A DNA stretch of 21,422 bases from JBHEKP01 sp041859375 (lineage in GTDB: Bacteria > Hydrogenedentota > Hydrogenedentia > Hydrogenedentales > CAITNO01), in NCBI GenBank assembly GCA_041859375.1, contig JBHEKP010000070.1:1-21422 (forward strand), in the 5' to 3' direction. Under the pieces are notes generated by a model, which was given only the letters and a program-made list of their open reading frames with translations, was not told the DNA's origin and did no database searches. A program made the position numbers and the translations under genes. Below, in pieces: positions 7,562 through 15,382 of this stretch; positions within the stretch are counted from its first letter, which is position 1; every line of letters starts with the position of its first letter.

Positions 7562-10171
7562 ATGGTATTGTCGAGCACATCCCCAACACCCCATGACACC
7601 CCCCCGCCTTTGTGGCGGCAGGACTGGTTTTGGCTGACCCTGATCCTGCTGGCGGCGGCGCTGCTGCGGGTGTGGTACCTGGCCGAGGTGGTGCAGGCCC
7701 CGGATTTCCGCGCGCTCCGGCAGGATTTGGAGGTGCAGGACTACCAGGCGCGTGCCATGCTCAGCGGCGACTGGACCGTTCCGGAGGGCCGTTCCGATCC
7801 AAAGATTGCCACAACCCCCTATTACCGCCCGCCGGGTTACCCCTACCTGCTGGCCCTGGTGTACCTGGCCACCAACGGGAGTTACCTGGCCCCGCGGGTG
7901 CTGAACATGGCGCTGGGGCTGCTGTCCATCGTGCTGGTGTTTCTGCTGGGCCGGGCGGTGTGCCACCGCGCGGTGGGGCTGCTGGCGGCGGCGGGCATGG
8001 CGGGCTACTGGGGGTTCATTTATTACGAGGGCGAGGTGAACGACCCCGCCGTGTTCGTTTTTCTCATCCCCTGCCTGTTTTGGGCGCTCCGGTTTTGGGG
8101 GGTGTCGTTCAAGGCGCGGTGGGCGCTGCTGGCGGGGCTGATCACGGGGTTTTACGCCATAATGCGGCCCAACATCCTGCTCTTCGGTCCCTTCATGGCG
8201 GCTTGGATGCTCTGGGTGGCGTGGGGCGCGGGGCGGCTGCGCCGCGTGCCCGCCGCATGGGCCGGGCTGGCGGCGGCCACCTTCCTGGTGATAGCCCCGG
8301 TCACTGTGCGCAACTACGCCGTGTCGGGCGAGTTTGTGCCCGTGTCCACCTATTTCGGCCAGAACTTCCTCATCGGCAACGGCGAGGACTCGGACGGCTA
8401 CACATCGTGGACGCCCTACCTCCAGAAACTCGAGGGCACGGGCAGGTTTTCGGTGTGGGAGTATGACAACATGGTGCGCGGCCTGGGCAGGGAGGTGGGC
8501 AACGGGCACCTGACCCATTCCGAAGCGTCCAAGATTTTCTTCCGGAAGGGGCTGGACTACGCGCTTGCGCACCCCCGGCGCACCCTGTTGCTGGCGCTGA
8601 AAAAGATGGTGCTTTTCTGGTCGCCTTGGGAGATCACGGAAAACAAGGTGGTGCAGTGCGAGAAGGACCACTACCCCCCGCTGAAACTGATGCCGGGCTT
8701 TCCCCTGGTCTTCGGCCTTTTTTTGGGCGGATGCCTGTTCATCCTCTCTGACATGTTGCGCGGGCGGCTGGCGGATGGGGCCGCCGGTGATGACACCCCG
8801 CGGCGGGGGCCCACGGCCGGGCAGATGATCCTGCTGATGCTGGCCTTCATCCTGGTGTACTACGCCTCCTTCATCCCCTTCTTTGTGAACGCCCGCGCGC
8901 GCCATCCCCTTGTGCCGCTGATGCTGCTGGCGGGGGCCTACGGCGTGTTCCGCGTGTTTCAGGCCTTCCACGGCAGGCGGATGCGGGCGGGCCTGGCGGG
9001 AACCGCGCTGTTCGCGGCGCTCACCGCGCTGGCGGCGGTGGACTGGGTTCCCTACCGGCCCGACGAGGCGCGCTGGCGCTATGACCGCGCCGACTCGTGG
9101 CTGAACGCGGGCGCGGTGGACAAGGCCGCCGCCGAGGCGGAAATCATGCTGGGGTTGGACTACTCCTATTACATGCCCTTCCGGCTGGGCCATGCCTTTG
9201 CGGCGCGAAAACGCCCCGAACTGGCGGCGCGCCTGCTCATGGCCTCCCTCAGCCCCGACGAGTCGGATCAGCCCGCGCCCTACCGGCAGGACGTGCTGTT
9301 CCACGCGGGCGCGGCGCTGGCCGGGGCGGGCAAGACGGGGGAGGCGAAGCGCGCCTTTGGGGAGGCGCTGCGGTTGAACCCGCGCGACGCCCGCGCGCGG
9401 AACGATCTGGGGGTGCTGCTGGAAAAGGAGGGCGACACCGCCGGGGCGAAGCAATGCTACCAGGCGGCGCTGGAGGCAAACCCGGACTTCATCCTGGCGA
9501 GGGTCAACCTGGCCGAGGTGCTGGCGAAGGAGGGCGACACGGCGGGCGCGGTGGCGGAATACGGGCGGATCGTCGCCGCCGCGCCTGACTCGGCGGAGCA
9601 CCACTACAACCTGGCGCGGCACCTTGCGCTGGCGGGGCGCGCGGACGAGGCCGTAGCGGCCTACCGGAGGGCGCTGGAACTGAATCCGAAGGAACTCCGC
9701 GCCTGGAACAACCTGGTGCTGCTGTGTGCGGAACAGGGGAAAACCGCCGAGGCGGAGACGGCCTACCGTGCCGCCCTGGCGGCCGACCCGGACTACACCC
9801 TCGCGCGGGCGAACCTGGGCAACCTGTTCATGGACACGGGCCGTTTCGCGGAGGGGGTGGCGGTGTATGAGGAGGGCATCGCCCTCGCCCCCGGCAACGC
9901 GGAACTGATGAACGGCCTCGGCTGGCGGCTGGAACAGCACGGCGACGCGGAGACCGCGCTGGGCTGGTATGAAAAGGCCGCCGCCGCCGCGCCGAAGTAT
10001 CTTGCGCCCCGGCTCAATCGCGCGGGCCTGATGCTCAAGCTGGGCCGCGCCGCCGACGCCGAAACCGCCCTCCGCGAGGCCGAAGCCCTGGCCCCGGATC
10101 ACCCGGAAGTCCGCCGCCTGCGCGGGGCGATGGGCGAAGCCCAAGCGGCAACCGGGAATAGGGATAAATGA
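7562..10171 (+). CDS. GT39/PMT-like membrane glycosyltransferase fused to eight TPR repeats
   Basis: An 869-residue fusion. Residues about 20-495 form a polytopic membrane region of roughly ten or more helices, with an acidic first external loop (D55, E57, D60) and TTPYYRPPGYPYLLAL (84-99), as in ArnT/PMT-like GT-C enzymes that move sugars from polyprenyl-phosphate donors onto proteins or lipids. Eight contiguous 34-residue TPRs follow (about 577-848), with repeated A-x-NLG, A-x-xxYrrAL-xxnP signatures. This resembles TPR-containing O-mannosyltransferase-like proteins, where the TPRs may select acceptor proteins; that role is inferred. The start is the only reasonable ATG in frame, with AGGTG just before it. 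A diverged copy of its C-terminal TPR lies downstream at 11208-11279. Confidence 0.85.
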   Translation: MVLSSTSPTPHDTPPPLWRQDWFWLTLILLAAALLRVWYLAEVVQAPDFRALRQDLEVQDYQARAMLSGDWTVPEGRSDPKIATTPYYRPPGYPYLLALVYLATNGSYLAPRVLNMALGLLSIVLVFLLGRAVCHRAVGLLAAAGMAGYWGFIYYEGEVNDPAVFVFLIPCLFWALRFWGVSFKARWALLAGLITGFYAIMRPNILLFGPFMAAWMLWVAWGAGRLRRVPAAWAGLAAATFLVIAPVTVRNYAVSGEFVPVSTYFGQNFLIGNGEDSDGYTSWTPYLQKLEGTGRFSVWEYDNMVRGLGREVGNGHLTHSEASKIFFRKGLDYALAHPRRTLLLALKKMVLFWSPWEITENKVVQCEKDHYPPLKLMPGFPLVFGLFLGGCLFILSDMLRGRLADGAAGDDTPRRGPTAGQMILLMLAFILVYYASFIPFFVNARARHPLVPLMLLAGAYGVFRVFQAFHGRRMRAGLAGTALFAALTALAAVDWVPYRPDEARWRYDRADSWLNAGAVDKAAAEAEIMLGLDYSYYMPFRLGHAFAARKRPELAARLLMASLSPDESDQPAPYRQDVLFHAGAALAGAGKTGEAKRAFGEALRLNPRDARARNDLGVLLEKEGDTAGAKQCYQAALEANPDFILARVNLAEVLAKEGDTAGAVAEYGRIVAAAPDSAEHHYNLARHLALAGRADEAVAAYRRALELNPKELRAWNNLVLLCAEQGKTAEAETAYRAALAADPDYTLARANLGNLFMDTGRFAEGVAVYEEGIALAPGNAELMNGLGWRLEQHGDAETALGWYEKAAAAAPKYLAPRLNRAGLMLKLGRAADAETALREAEALAPDHPEVRRLRGAMGEAQAATGNRDK

Positions 10172-10216
10172 ACCGGAAACCCGGCATGGTCCAACAGGCG
10201 GGATAAGAATTGTTCC

Positions 10217-10245
10217 TTGACTTTTTCAGGGACTGGGGATAGGTT
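10217..10245 (+). promoter_or_regulatory. Putative sigma-70 promoter of the AT-rich orphan gene
   Basis: TTGACT (10217-10222) and TAGGTT (10240-10245) are separated by 17 bases. A short perfect hairpin GTGGG-TTT-CCCAC follows at 10258-10270 in the leader. Confidence 0.5.
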
Positions 10246-10310
10246 AATGCATGAGCAGTGGGTTTCCCACGTTGAACATCGTTACTACAAATTGGAGGAG
10301 TGTAGAGTGT

Positions 10311-11207
10311 ATGAATAAACGTACAAGTAGTTTTACTCCACCCAAAAGCCGGTTGTTGGTGTTTTTTGTTTTATTAATAATTTTTACAAATGGCATCTCT
10401 TTTGCGCGACATATTATACCCACAGAAGAAGAGCAGGCGTTTAACAACGAATCTGATATACTTGATAATAATTTAGTTGCAGAATTGTATTTTGGAATGC
10501 ATGGGGAGTTAATACTGCCAAAATATCATTATTCTGGAAAAGAAGGAGTTGGATGTGTAAAAGTTCTAAAAAATGAATTGTATGGATACGATCTGGTCAT
10601 TTATGACTACCCGAAGAGATACTATTTCGGAAAACTACTTAAATCCGGCGATATAAAATATAATATGGATGATTTTCCACCAATTATTCAAAAAAGTAGT
10701 TTTGTGGGACCAATTAAGTGGGATTTATATAAAAATGGAATAATTTTTGAGCCACAAGAAAACGATATAATAATGAGCGACACGTCATTAATGAGTAATG
10801 ATAATAAATATAATAATATAAAGTCCGTGTTTTACGGTTGCGCAGACAACTCATTTTATATAAGCAATTCAAAAAAGAAACAGTCAAAATATGCATTTTT
10901 GCTAATAAAAAACAAAACTTCATCTGGCTTAGAACTAATCTCCGCTTACAAGGAGGATGAGCCATATTTGACCATTGATTATGGTGATAATCAACTATGG
11001 CGTATTCTCTTTTTGCGCAATGTGGATGGAACCAAAATAATTGATGGCGAATCATTTTCATGGCCATTCTTTGACTCCAATAACTCAGTAGAAATGCCGA
11101 GTATTCCAATACTTATTTACATTAACCGTCAAATTCCATATAGTGGCCCACAAAAATTTAGAAGCGATGGTTGTCCCATACCAATTATAACTGTACCAAC
11201 GCCATAG
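10311..11207 (+). CDS. AT-rich orphan secreted protein of unknown function
   Basis: A 298-residue protein that I do not recognise. Residues 1-32 are a clear Sec signal peptide: basic start, hydrophobic LLVFFVLLIIF, and a cleavage-type SFA before RH. The mature part is rich in Lys, Asn, Tyr and Ile, has no repeats or metal motifs, and ends in a Pro-rich tail. GGAGGAG (10294-10300) sits ten bases before the ATG at 10311. An earlier in-frame ATG at 10251 lacks a ribosome site and lies at the predicted transcription start. Base composition is strikingly different: hand counts give 16/60 and 22/60 G+C in two lines here against 47/60 in a line of the preceding gene. The stop codon lies directly at the junction with GC-rich DNA containing a TPR-gene remnant. 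Recent horizontal acquisition is likely. Confidence 0.8.
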   Translation: MNKRTSSFTPPKSRLLVFFVLLIIFTNGISFARHIIPTEEEQAFNNESDILDNNLVAELYFGMHGELILPKYHYSGKEGVGCVKVLKNELYGYDLVIYDYPKRYYFGKLLKSGDIKYNMDDFPPIIQKSSFVGPIKWDLYKNGIIFEPQENDIIMSDTSLMSNDNKYNNIKSVFYGCADNSFYISNSKKKQSKYAFLLIKNKTSSGLELISAYKEDEPYLTIDYGDNQLWRILFLRNVDGTKIIDGESFSWPFFDSNNSVEMPSIPILIYINRQIPYSGPQKFRSDGCPIPIITVPTP

Positions 11208-11279
11208 AATACCTTGCGCCCCAGCCCAACCGCGCAGGCCTGCTGCTGAAGCTGGGTCGTGCCGCCGACACCGCCCTCA
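11208..11279 (+). pseudogene. Remnant of a TPR-protein 3' end, paralogous to the upstream GT39-TPR gene
   Basis: Reading from TAC at 11210 gives YLAPQPNRAGLLLKLGRAAD then TALR. The upstream gene has YLAPRLNRAGLMLKLGRAAD followed by AETALR at residues 813-837. The DNA is about four-fifths identical over about 60 bases. Many of the differences are at third codon positions, and a two-codon deletion is present. The fragment has no start, begins right after the orphan gene's stop and ends at the creatininase stop codon, so it is a dead fragment. Confidence 0.75.
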
Positions 11280-12128
11280 GAGTAACCCGGCCTTGGCGAG
11301 CAGTTGGCCGACAATCTCAACGGAGGCCTCCATGCATTCCCTGCCGTGCTCCGCCGTGGCGGTGCGGGGGTCCTCCCCCCCGACGCCCTGCAACACCGCG
11401 TCACCGGACGCGGGCAGCCGGGACAGGTCCACAAGGTCGCCGCGGTAATGGAGCATCAGGGAGGTCTCGTTCCGGGCGGCATGGTCCATCTGGCTTTTCC
11501 AGCGCCTTGACACATCCTCCGTGACACCGAGAAGCCGCATGCCGAAGCGGGCCTCCCGCTCCTGGATGTTTGCGACCCACGACCAGCGCGAGGGGCCGTG
11601 GCCGTCGGCGAAGACGGCGCGGAAACCGGCGCGCGCCAACTGTTCCAGCACGGCGTCCACGATTTGCAGGTGCAGCCCCGGCGGCACCCAGTAGCAGCTG
11701 CCGTCCAGCCTGCGTTCGGGCGTGGTGGTGGCGGCGTAGTCCATGCCCACGAGGAGGGAGCCATCCGCCGCGGGTTTTGCCCGGTCGGGACCGAGGTGGA
11801 GCGGCGGCAGCACAATGCCGCCGAAACGACGGGCGCATTCCACCATGAGGCACTCACTCTGAATGGCATCGGCGCCCAGCGGCAGGTGCTCGCCATGCCA
11901 TTCAAGGGTGCCCAGGGGAAGGTAGGCGACGGGGCGCGCGGCAAGGCGGGCGCGGAATTCGTGCGGCAGCAGTAGCGCGTAACAGACTTCGTTTAAGGGG
12001 CGCATGGTTTCCTCCGCGTTGCCGCCGGTCTCCCCGGCGCGGGCGCCCCCGGCGAGCGCCCCCGTGGAAAGCGCGGCGAGGCCGCCCCCCAAGAACCCGC
12101 GCCGCGAGGATTTGTCCCTGGAATGCAT
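11277..12128 (-). CDS. TAT-exported creatininase-family amidohydrolase
   Basis: A 283-residue protein. Residues 1-35 hold a twin-arginine signal, SSRRGFLGGGLAALS, so export in folded form is expected. The creatininase fold is shown by LPLGTLEWHGEHLPLGAD (70-87), supplying the metal ligands Glu76, His78 and Asp87, by DGHGPS (175-180, the usual family form being NGHGGN) with His177, and by ARNETSLMLH (218-227) with Glu221. Members hydrolyse cyclic or linear amides such as creatinine or formamidopyrimidine-type compounds; the substrate here is unknown. A ribosome site GGGAGAAG sits at 12131-12138. The stop codon abuts the TPR remnant. Confidence 0.88.
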   Translation of the reverse strand: MHSRDKSSRRGFLGGGLAALSTGALAGGARAGETGGNAEETMRPLNEVCYALLLPHEFRARLAARPVAYLPLGTLEWHGEHLPLGADAIQSECLMVECARRFGGIVLPPLHLGPDRAKPAADGSLLVGMDYAATTTPERRLDGSCYWVPPGLHLQIVDAVLEQLARAGFRAVFADGHGPSRWSWVANIQEREARFGMRLLGVTEDVSRRWKSQMDHAARNETSLMLHYRGDLVDLSRLPASGDAVLQGVGGEDPRTATAEHGRECMEASVEIVGQLLAKAGLL

Positions 12129-12164
12129 GGCTTCTCCCTTTTCACCGGATGTGCGCCAGACAAT

Positions 12165-12193
12165 AACTTAACCCAGGGCCGCCGCCATTGCAA
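12165..12193 (-). promoter_or_regulatory. Putative sigma-70 promoter of the creatininase-family gene
   Basis: On the minus strand TTGCAA (12188-12193) is followed after 17 bases by TAAGTT (12165-12170), leaving a leader of about 30 bases. Confidence 0.45.
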
Positions 12194-12289
12194 GGGAAAG
12201 CCGGGGGCCGGCGGGGCGGCGACGCAGGATGCGGGGGGGCGTTTCGGCCCGCGCGCGGGGCTCCGGTGCGGAAAACGGCGGCGGGGATG

Positions 12290-12298
12290 TGGTATACT
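12290..12298 (+). promoter_or_regulatory. Putative extended -10 promoter of carA
   Basis: TGG precedes TATACT (12293-12298), a near-perfect extended -10. No good -35 is seen. The leader of about 37 bases is too short for a classical pyrimidine attenuator. Confidence 0.5.
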
Positions 12299-12341
12299 CC
12301 GCAAAATCCCCTGTAAAACACCGCTGAGGAGCACCACACAA

Positions 12342-13451
12342 GTGAAAGCGATACTCGCGATAGAAGACGGGCATGTGTTTGAGGGCCGGGCCGTGGGCGC
12401 GGAGGGCGAGTCCACGGGAGAGCTGGTGTTCAACACCAGCATGACGGGCTACCAGGAAATCCTGACGGACCCGTCCTATGCCGGGCAGATTGTGACGATG
12501 ACCTATCCGCACATCGGCAACTACGGCTGCAACCCGGAGGACACCGAGTCGAACCACCCGTACGTGTGGGGATTTGTGATGCGGGAGTGCTGCTTCGAGC
12601 CGAGCAACTGGCGGTCGGTGATGACCCTGCCGGAATACCTGAAAAAGCACAATGTCGTGGCGATTGACGGCGTGGACACGCGGGAAATCACGAAACTGCT
12701 GCGCACGAAGGGCGCGATGAAGGCGATCATCAGCACGGTGGACGCGGACCACGGATCGCTGGTGGCGAAGGCCCGCGCGGGCGCGGACATGGCGGGCAGC
12801 GACTTTGTGAAGGATGTGTCGGTGAAGGCGTCCTACGAGTGGCCCGCGCCGGCGGACGCGAAGTACCGCGTGGTGGCGATGGACTACGGCATCAAGCACA
12901 ACATCCTGCGCCTGCTGGCGAAGCACGGCTGCGCCGTGACGGTGCTCCCGGCGACCGCGCAGCCGGAGGAGGTGCTGGCGCACAACCCCGACGGCGTGTT
13001 CCTCTCGAACGGCCCGGGCGACCCGGCGGCGCTGCCCTATGTGTACCCCACGGTGCGCGCGCTGATTGACCGGGAGATACCGATTTTCGGCATCTGCCTC
13101 GGCCACCAGATTCTCGGGCACGCGCTGGGGGGCACCACGTACAAGCTGAAGTTCGGCCACCGCGGCGGCAACCAGCCGGTGCGCCACGAGCCCACGGGCC
13201 GCGTGGAAATCACGGCGCAGAACCACGGCTTCGCGGTGGACCCGGAATCGCTCGACCCGGCCGAGGTGGAGTTCACCCACCTGCACCTGAACGACCGCAC
13301 CTGCTCCGGCATGGCGCACAGGACGCTGCCCATCTTCAGCGTGCAGTACCACCCCGAGGCGTCGCCGGGCCCGCACGACAGCCGCTACCTCTTTGAGAAG
13401 TTCACCCGGCTGATGGACGAGCACATGGCGCGGCGCGGCGCGTCCGCCTGA
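12342..13451 (+). CDS. carA: Carbamoyl-phosphate synthase small (glutaminase) subunit
   Basis: CarA hydrolyses glutamine and passes ammonia to CarB for carbamoyl phosphate, feeding pyrimidine and arginine synthesis. The protein has 369 residues, normal for the family. The N-terminal CPSase domain (1-150) includes FNTSMTGYQEILTDPSYAGQI; the class I amidotransferase domain (about 175-365) has the nucleophile Cys252 in FGICLGHQ and the dyad His337/Glu339 in QYHPEASPGP. The start is GTG at 12342: GAGGAG (12326-12331) is correctly spaced, and homology begins here, although the frame is open back to 12123. No carB is present. A HAD phosphatase gene follows after three bases. Confidence 0.97.
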   Translation: MKAILAIEDGHVFEGRAVGAEGESTGELVFNTSMTGYQEILTDPSYAGQIVTMTYPHIGNYGCNPEDTESNHPYVWGFVMRECCFEPSNWRSVMTLPEYLKKHNVVAIDGVDTREITKLLRTKGAMKAIISTVDADHGSLVAKARAGADMAGSDFVKDVSVKASYEWPAPADAKYRVVAMDYGIKHNILRLLAKHGCAVTVLPATAQPEEVLAHNPDGVFLSNGPGDPAALPYVYPTVRALIDREIPIFGICLGHQILGHALGGTTYKLKFGHRGGNQPVRHEPTGRVEITAQNHGFAVDPESLDPAEVEFTHLHLNDRTCSGMAHRTLPIFSVQYHPEASPGPHDSRYLFEKFTRLMDEHMARRGASA

Positions 13452-13454
13452 TTC

Positions 13455-14096
13455 ATGGGCGCGCTCATCATCTTTGACGTGGACGGCACGCTGCTCGAAA
13501 CGGAGCGCGTGACCGTGCCCGCCGTCCAGCGCACCTTCGCGGCCCACGGCCTGCCCGAGCCGGACGCGGCGACCATCTGCTCCTTTTTCGGCAAGCCCGT
13601 GGAGGCCTACGAGGCCTGGCTGGCGGAACAGTGCCCCCCCGGAACAGCGGCGCGGATTGTGGCGGAGACGAACGCGCTGGAACTGCGCCTCATCGGCTCG
13701 GAGGGCAGGCTTTACCCGGGCGCGCTGGAAACCCTCTCGGAGCTGCTCACGGCGGGCCACAGCCTGGCGGTGTGCTCCAACGGGCCGCAGGACTATGTGG
13801 ACGAGTTTCTCGACAGCCACGGGGTGGGGCCCCTCATGGCCGCCGTGCGCGCGCGGGGTTCACGGCGCGTGGACAAGGCGGTGATGGCGGGGGAGATCCT
13901 GGGATTGATTCCCGCGCGGCCCGCCTTCTTCGTGGGCGACCGCCACGACGATGTGGACGCGGCGCGCGCCCACGGGATGGTGTCCGTCGGCGCGGCCTAC
14001 GGCTTCGGCGGCGACGCGGAGATCGCCGGCGCGGACGCGCGCATCGCCTCGGTCACCGAACTGCCCGCGCTGGTGGCGCGCCTGCTGGCCGGGTGA
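13455..14096 (+). CDS. HAD-superfamily phosphatase (phosphoglycolate phosphatase-like)
   Basis: A 213-residue cytoplasmic haloacid-dehalogenase hydrolase with an alpha-helical cap. Motif I is DVDGT (Asp8 nucleophile, Asp10), motif II CSNG (Ser108), motif III Lys141, motif IV GDRHDDVDAA (Asp162, Asp165/166). The cap region (about 15-85) places it in the Gph/PgmB-like subfamily, but the substrate cannot be told from sequence. It starts three bases after the carA stop with no clear ribosome site of its own, so translation is probably coupled to carA. It converges on the PIG-L gene with only three bases between the stops. Confidence 0.88.
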   Translation: MGALIIFDVDGTLLETERVTVPAVQRTFAAHGLPEPDAATICSFFGKPVEAYEAWLAEQCPPGTAARIVAETNALELRLIGSEGRLYPGALETLSELLTAGHSLAVCSNGPQDYVDEFLDSHGVGPLMAAVRARGSRRVDKAVMAGEILGLIPARPAFFVGDRHDDVDAARAHGMVSVGAAYGFGGDAEIAGADARIASVTELPALVARLLAG

Positions 14097-14099
14097 GGG

Positions 14100-14921
14100 T
14101 CAGGCGAAGTCGGGGGTGACAAAGGAGGTGCCGAGGGCCTTGTCCAGCATGCCCAGCTTCTCATGGCGGAAGCGCTCCGCCGCCGCCAGCCCCCCCGCCG
14201 CGCCCACCTCCGCGCAATGGCCCCGGATGGCCGTTTCTATCAGTCCCCGCCGCGCCGCAGCGTCGAGCCCGCGCAGCATGGGCAGGTCCGCGCCCACCGC
14301 CTCCGCCTCCAGGGCCAGCGCGTCCACGGTCAGCTCCATCTGGCACTCGTGCGCCAGCAGGGCCTCCAGTTTTTTGTCCATGGTGGACGAGATGTCCACA
14401 AACAGGTCCGCGTTCACCGGCGACTTGGCGAACCAGTAGGCCTCCGTTACCATGTGGGGCGCGTGGGCGTGTTCCGGGTAAAAAAGCGGGTTGGACGCGA
14501 AGGCCGCCGCCTCCAGGGTCGCCATGGCCACGGCGCGGTGGTCGGGATGGTCCTCATGGGGGGCGAAGGGATCCCAGGACATCACCACGTCGGCGCGCAG
14601 CTCCCTGATCACCGCCATAATCCTGCCCCGCAGCTCCCACGGGGGCATCCGGTCCAGTTCGCCGTCGGGCCAGCCCTCCAGGCGCACCTCCCGCAGGCCG
14701 AGTATGCGCCCCGCCTCCCGCGCCTCCTCTGCCGAAATGCGCGCCAGCTCCGGGCCGGAAAGCCGGTAGGAACCCTTGGAATTGTCGGTAAGGATGTACT
14801 CGTACACATCGTGGCCGAATTCATCCACGAAACGGGCAATGGTGCCCGCCGCCATGAATTCCATGTCGTCCGCATGGGCGACCACCACAAGCACTGTTTT
14901 CTTCCGTTTTTCCGGGGACAT
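14100..14921 (-). CDS. PIG-L/LmbE-family deacetylase
   Basis: A 273-residue zinc-dependent N-deacetylase of the family that includes MshB, BshB and PIG-L, which remove acetyl groups from GlcNAc-linked substrates. The N-terminal motif AHADDMEF (15-22) supplies His16, Asp18 (catalytic base by analogy) and Asp19. The second motif is HEDHPDH (122-128), with His128 the likely third zinc ligand. The usual AHPDD is changed to AHADD. A strong ribosome site AAGGAGAAG is at 14925-14933. The upstream promoter overlaps a 24-base palindrome containing a DnaA-box-like core. The substrate (thiol precursor, glycan or lipid) is unknown. Confidence 0.9.
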   Translation of the reverse strand: MSPEKRKKTVLVVVAHADDMEFMAAGTIARFVDEFGHDVYEYILTDNSKGSYRLSGPELARISAEEAREAGRILGLREVRLEGWPDGELDRMPPWELRGRIMAVIRELRADVVMSWDPFAPHEDHPDHRAVAMATLEAAAFASNPLFYPEHAHAPHMVTEAYWFAKSPVNADLFVDISSTMDKKLEALLAHECQMELTVDALALEAEAVGADLPMLRGLDAAARRGLIETAIRGHCAEVGAAGGLAAAERFRHEKLGMLDKALGTSFVTPDFA

Positions 14922-14953
14922 GGGCTTCTCCTTTGCGCTGTGTTGCCGGGGGG

Positions 14954-14982
14954 ATTATAGGACGGGGAAAAGTTGTGGACAA
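14954..14982 (-). promoter_or_regulatory. Strong putative sigma-70 promoter of the PIG-L gene
   Basis: On the minus strand TTGTCC (14977-14982) is followed after 17 bases by a perfect TATAAT (14954-14959). Its -35 and most of its spacer lie within the palindrome at 14966-14989. Confidence 0.6.
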
Positions 14983-14989
14983 CTTTTCC
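14966..14989. promoter_or_regulatory. 24-base palindrome over the PIG-L promoter
   Basis: GGAAAAGTTGT (14966-14976) and ACAACTTTTCC (14979-14989) are perfect 11-base arms around GG. The centre contains TTGTCCACA on the minus strand (14974-14982), one base from the DnaA-box consensus TTATCCACA. It could be a repressor operator or a DnaA site. Confidence 0.6.
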
Positions 14990-15300
14990 TTTTCAGGGCC
15001 TGCCTAAGCCGCATTTTCTCCCCTACCCCATATCTTGTGTCCGCCATCTGGAGGCTTCATTCACAAGTTTTCCACAGGCTCCACCCCCTTTTTGGACAAG
15101 TTTTCCACCGGGGACCGCAGAATTTCCCGTTTCAAGATCATAAAATATAACCTACTATAAAATAACGGTTTATGCGTTATGAAATTTTCTGGAACAACGA
15201 CTTACACACAAAATTACGTCAACAATTAACACCGTCTCCCCCGGTTTTTCACCAAGTTATTCACACCCCGATAGTGGTTTTCCACAAGCCCTCTTCCACA
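14966..15300. other. DnaA-box cluster with AT-rich block, candidate replication origin
   Basis: Measured against TTATnCACA, an exact nonamer TTATTCACA lies at 15257-15265. One-mismatch nonamers are TTTTCCACA at 15068-15076 and 15278-15286, and TTGTCCACA on the minus strand at 14974-14982. Weaker forms are TTTTCCACC (15101), TTACACACA (15202) and TCTTCCACA (15292). ACAAGTTTTCCAC is repeated directly at 15063-15075 and 15096-15108. An AT-rich stretch at about 15131-15190 lies between two groups of boxes and could serve as an unwinding element. No dnaA or dnaN is in the window, so oriC identity is an inference; a DnaA-regulated promoter region is the alternative. Confidence 0.5.
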
Positions 15301-15382
15301 ATATCTGGCAGGTTGGGCGCACTTCATCCAAGAGCGGTAAAAGAGAATGCGGAAACCACCCCAAAGGGCGACGAATACCATA

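Noticed and set aside
7348..7599. N-terminal extension of the prepilin gene
   Set aside because: It spans the promoter and inverted repeat; a short leader before GFTLIELL is the norm for the family.
7334..10144. A 936-codon open frame antisense to the GT39-TPR gene
   Set aside because: It is a composition shadow of high-GC codons; its translation is Arg/Gly/His/Pro-rich with no domain, while the plus strand encodes clear membrane and TPR motifs.
12123..12341. Upstream extension of carA
   Set aside because: It crosses the putative promoter, has no homology to CarA, and a well-placed ribosome site marks the GTG at 12342.
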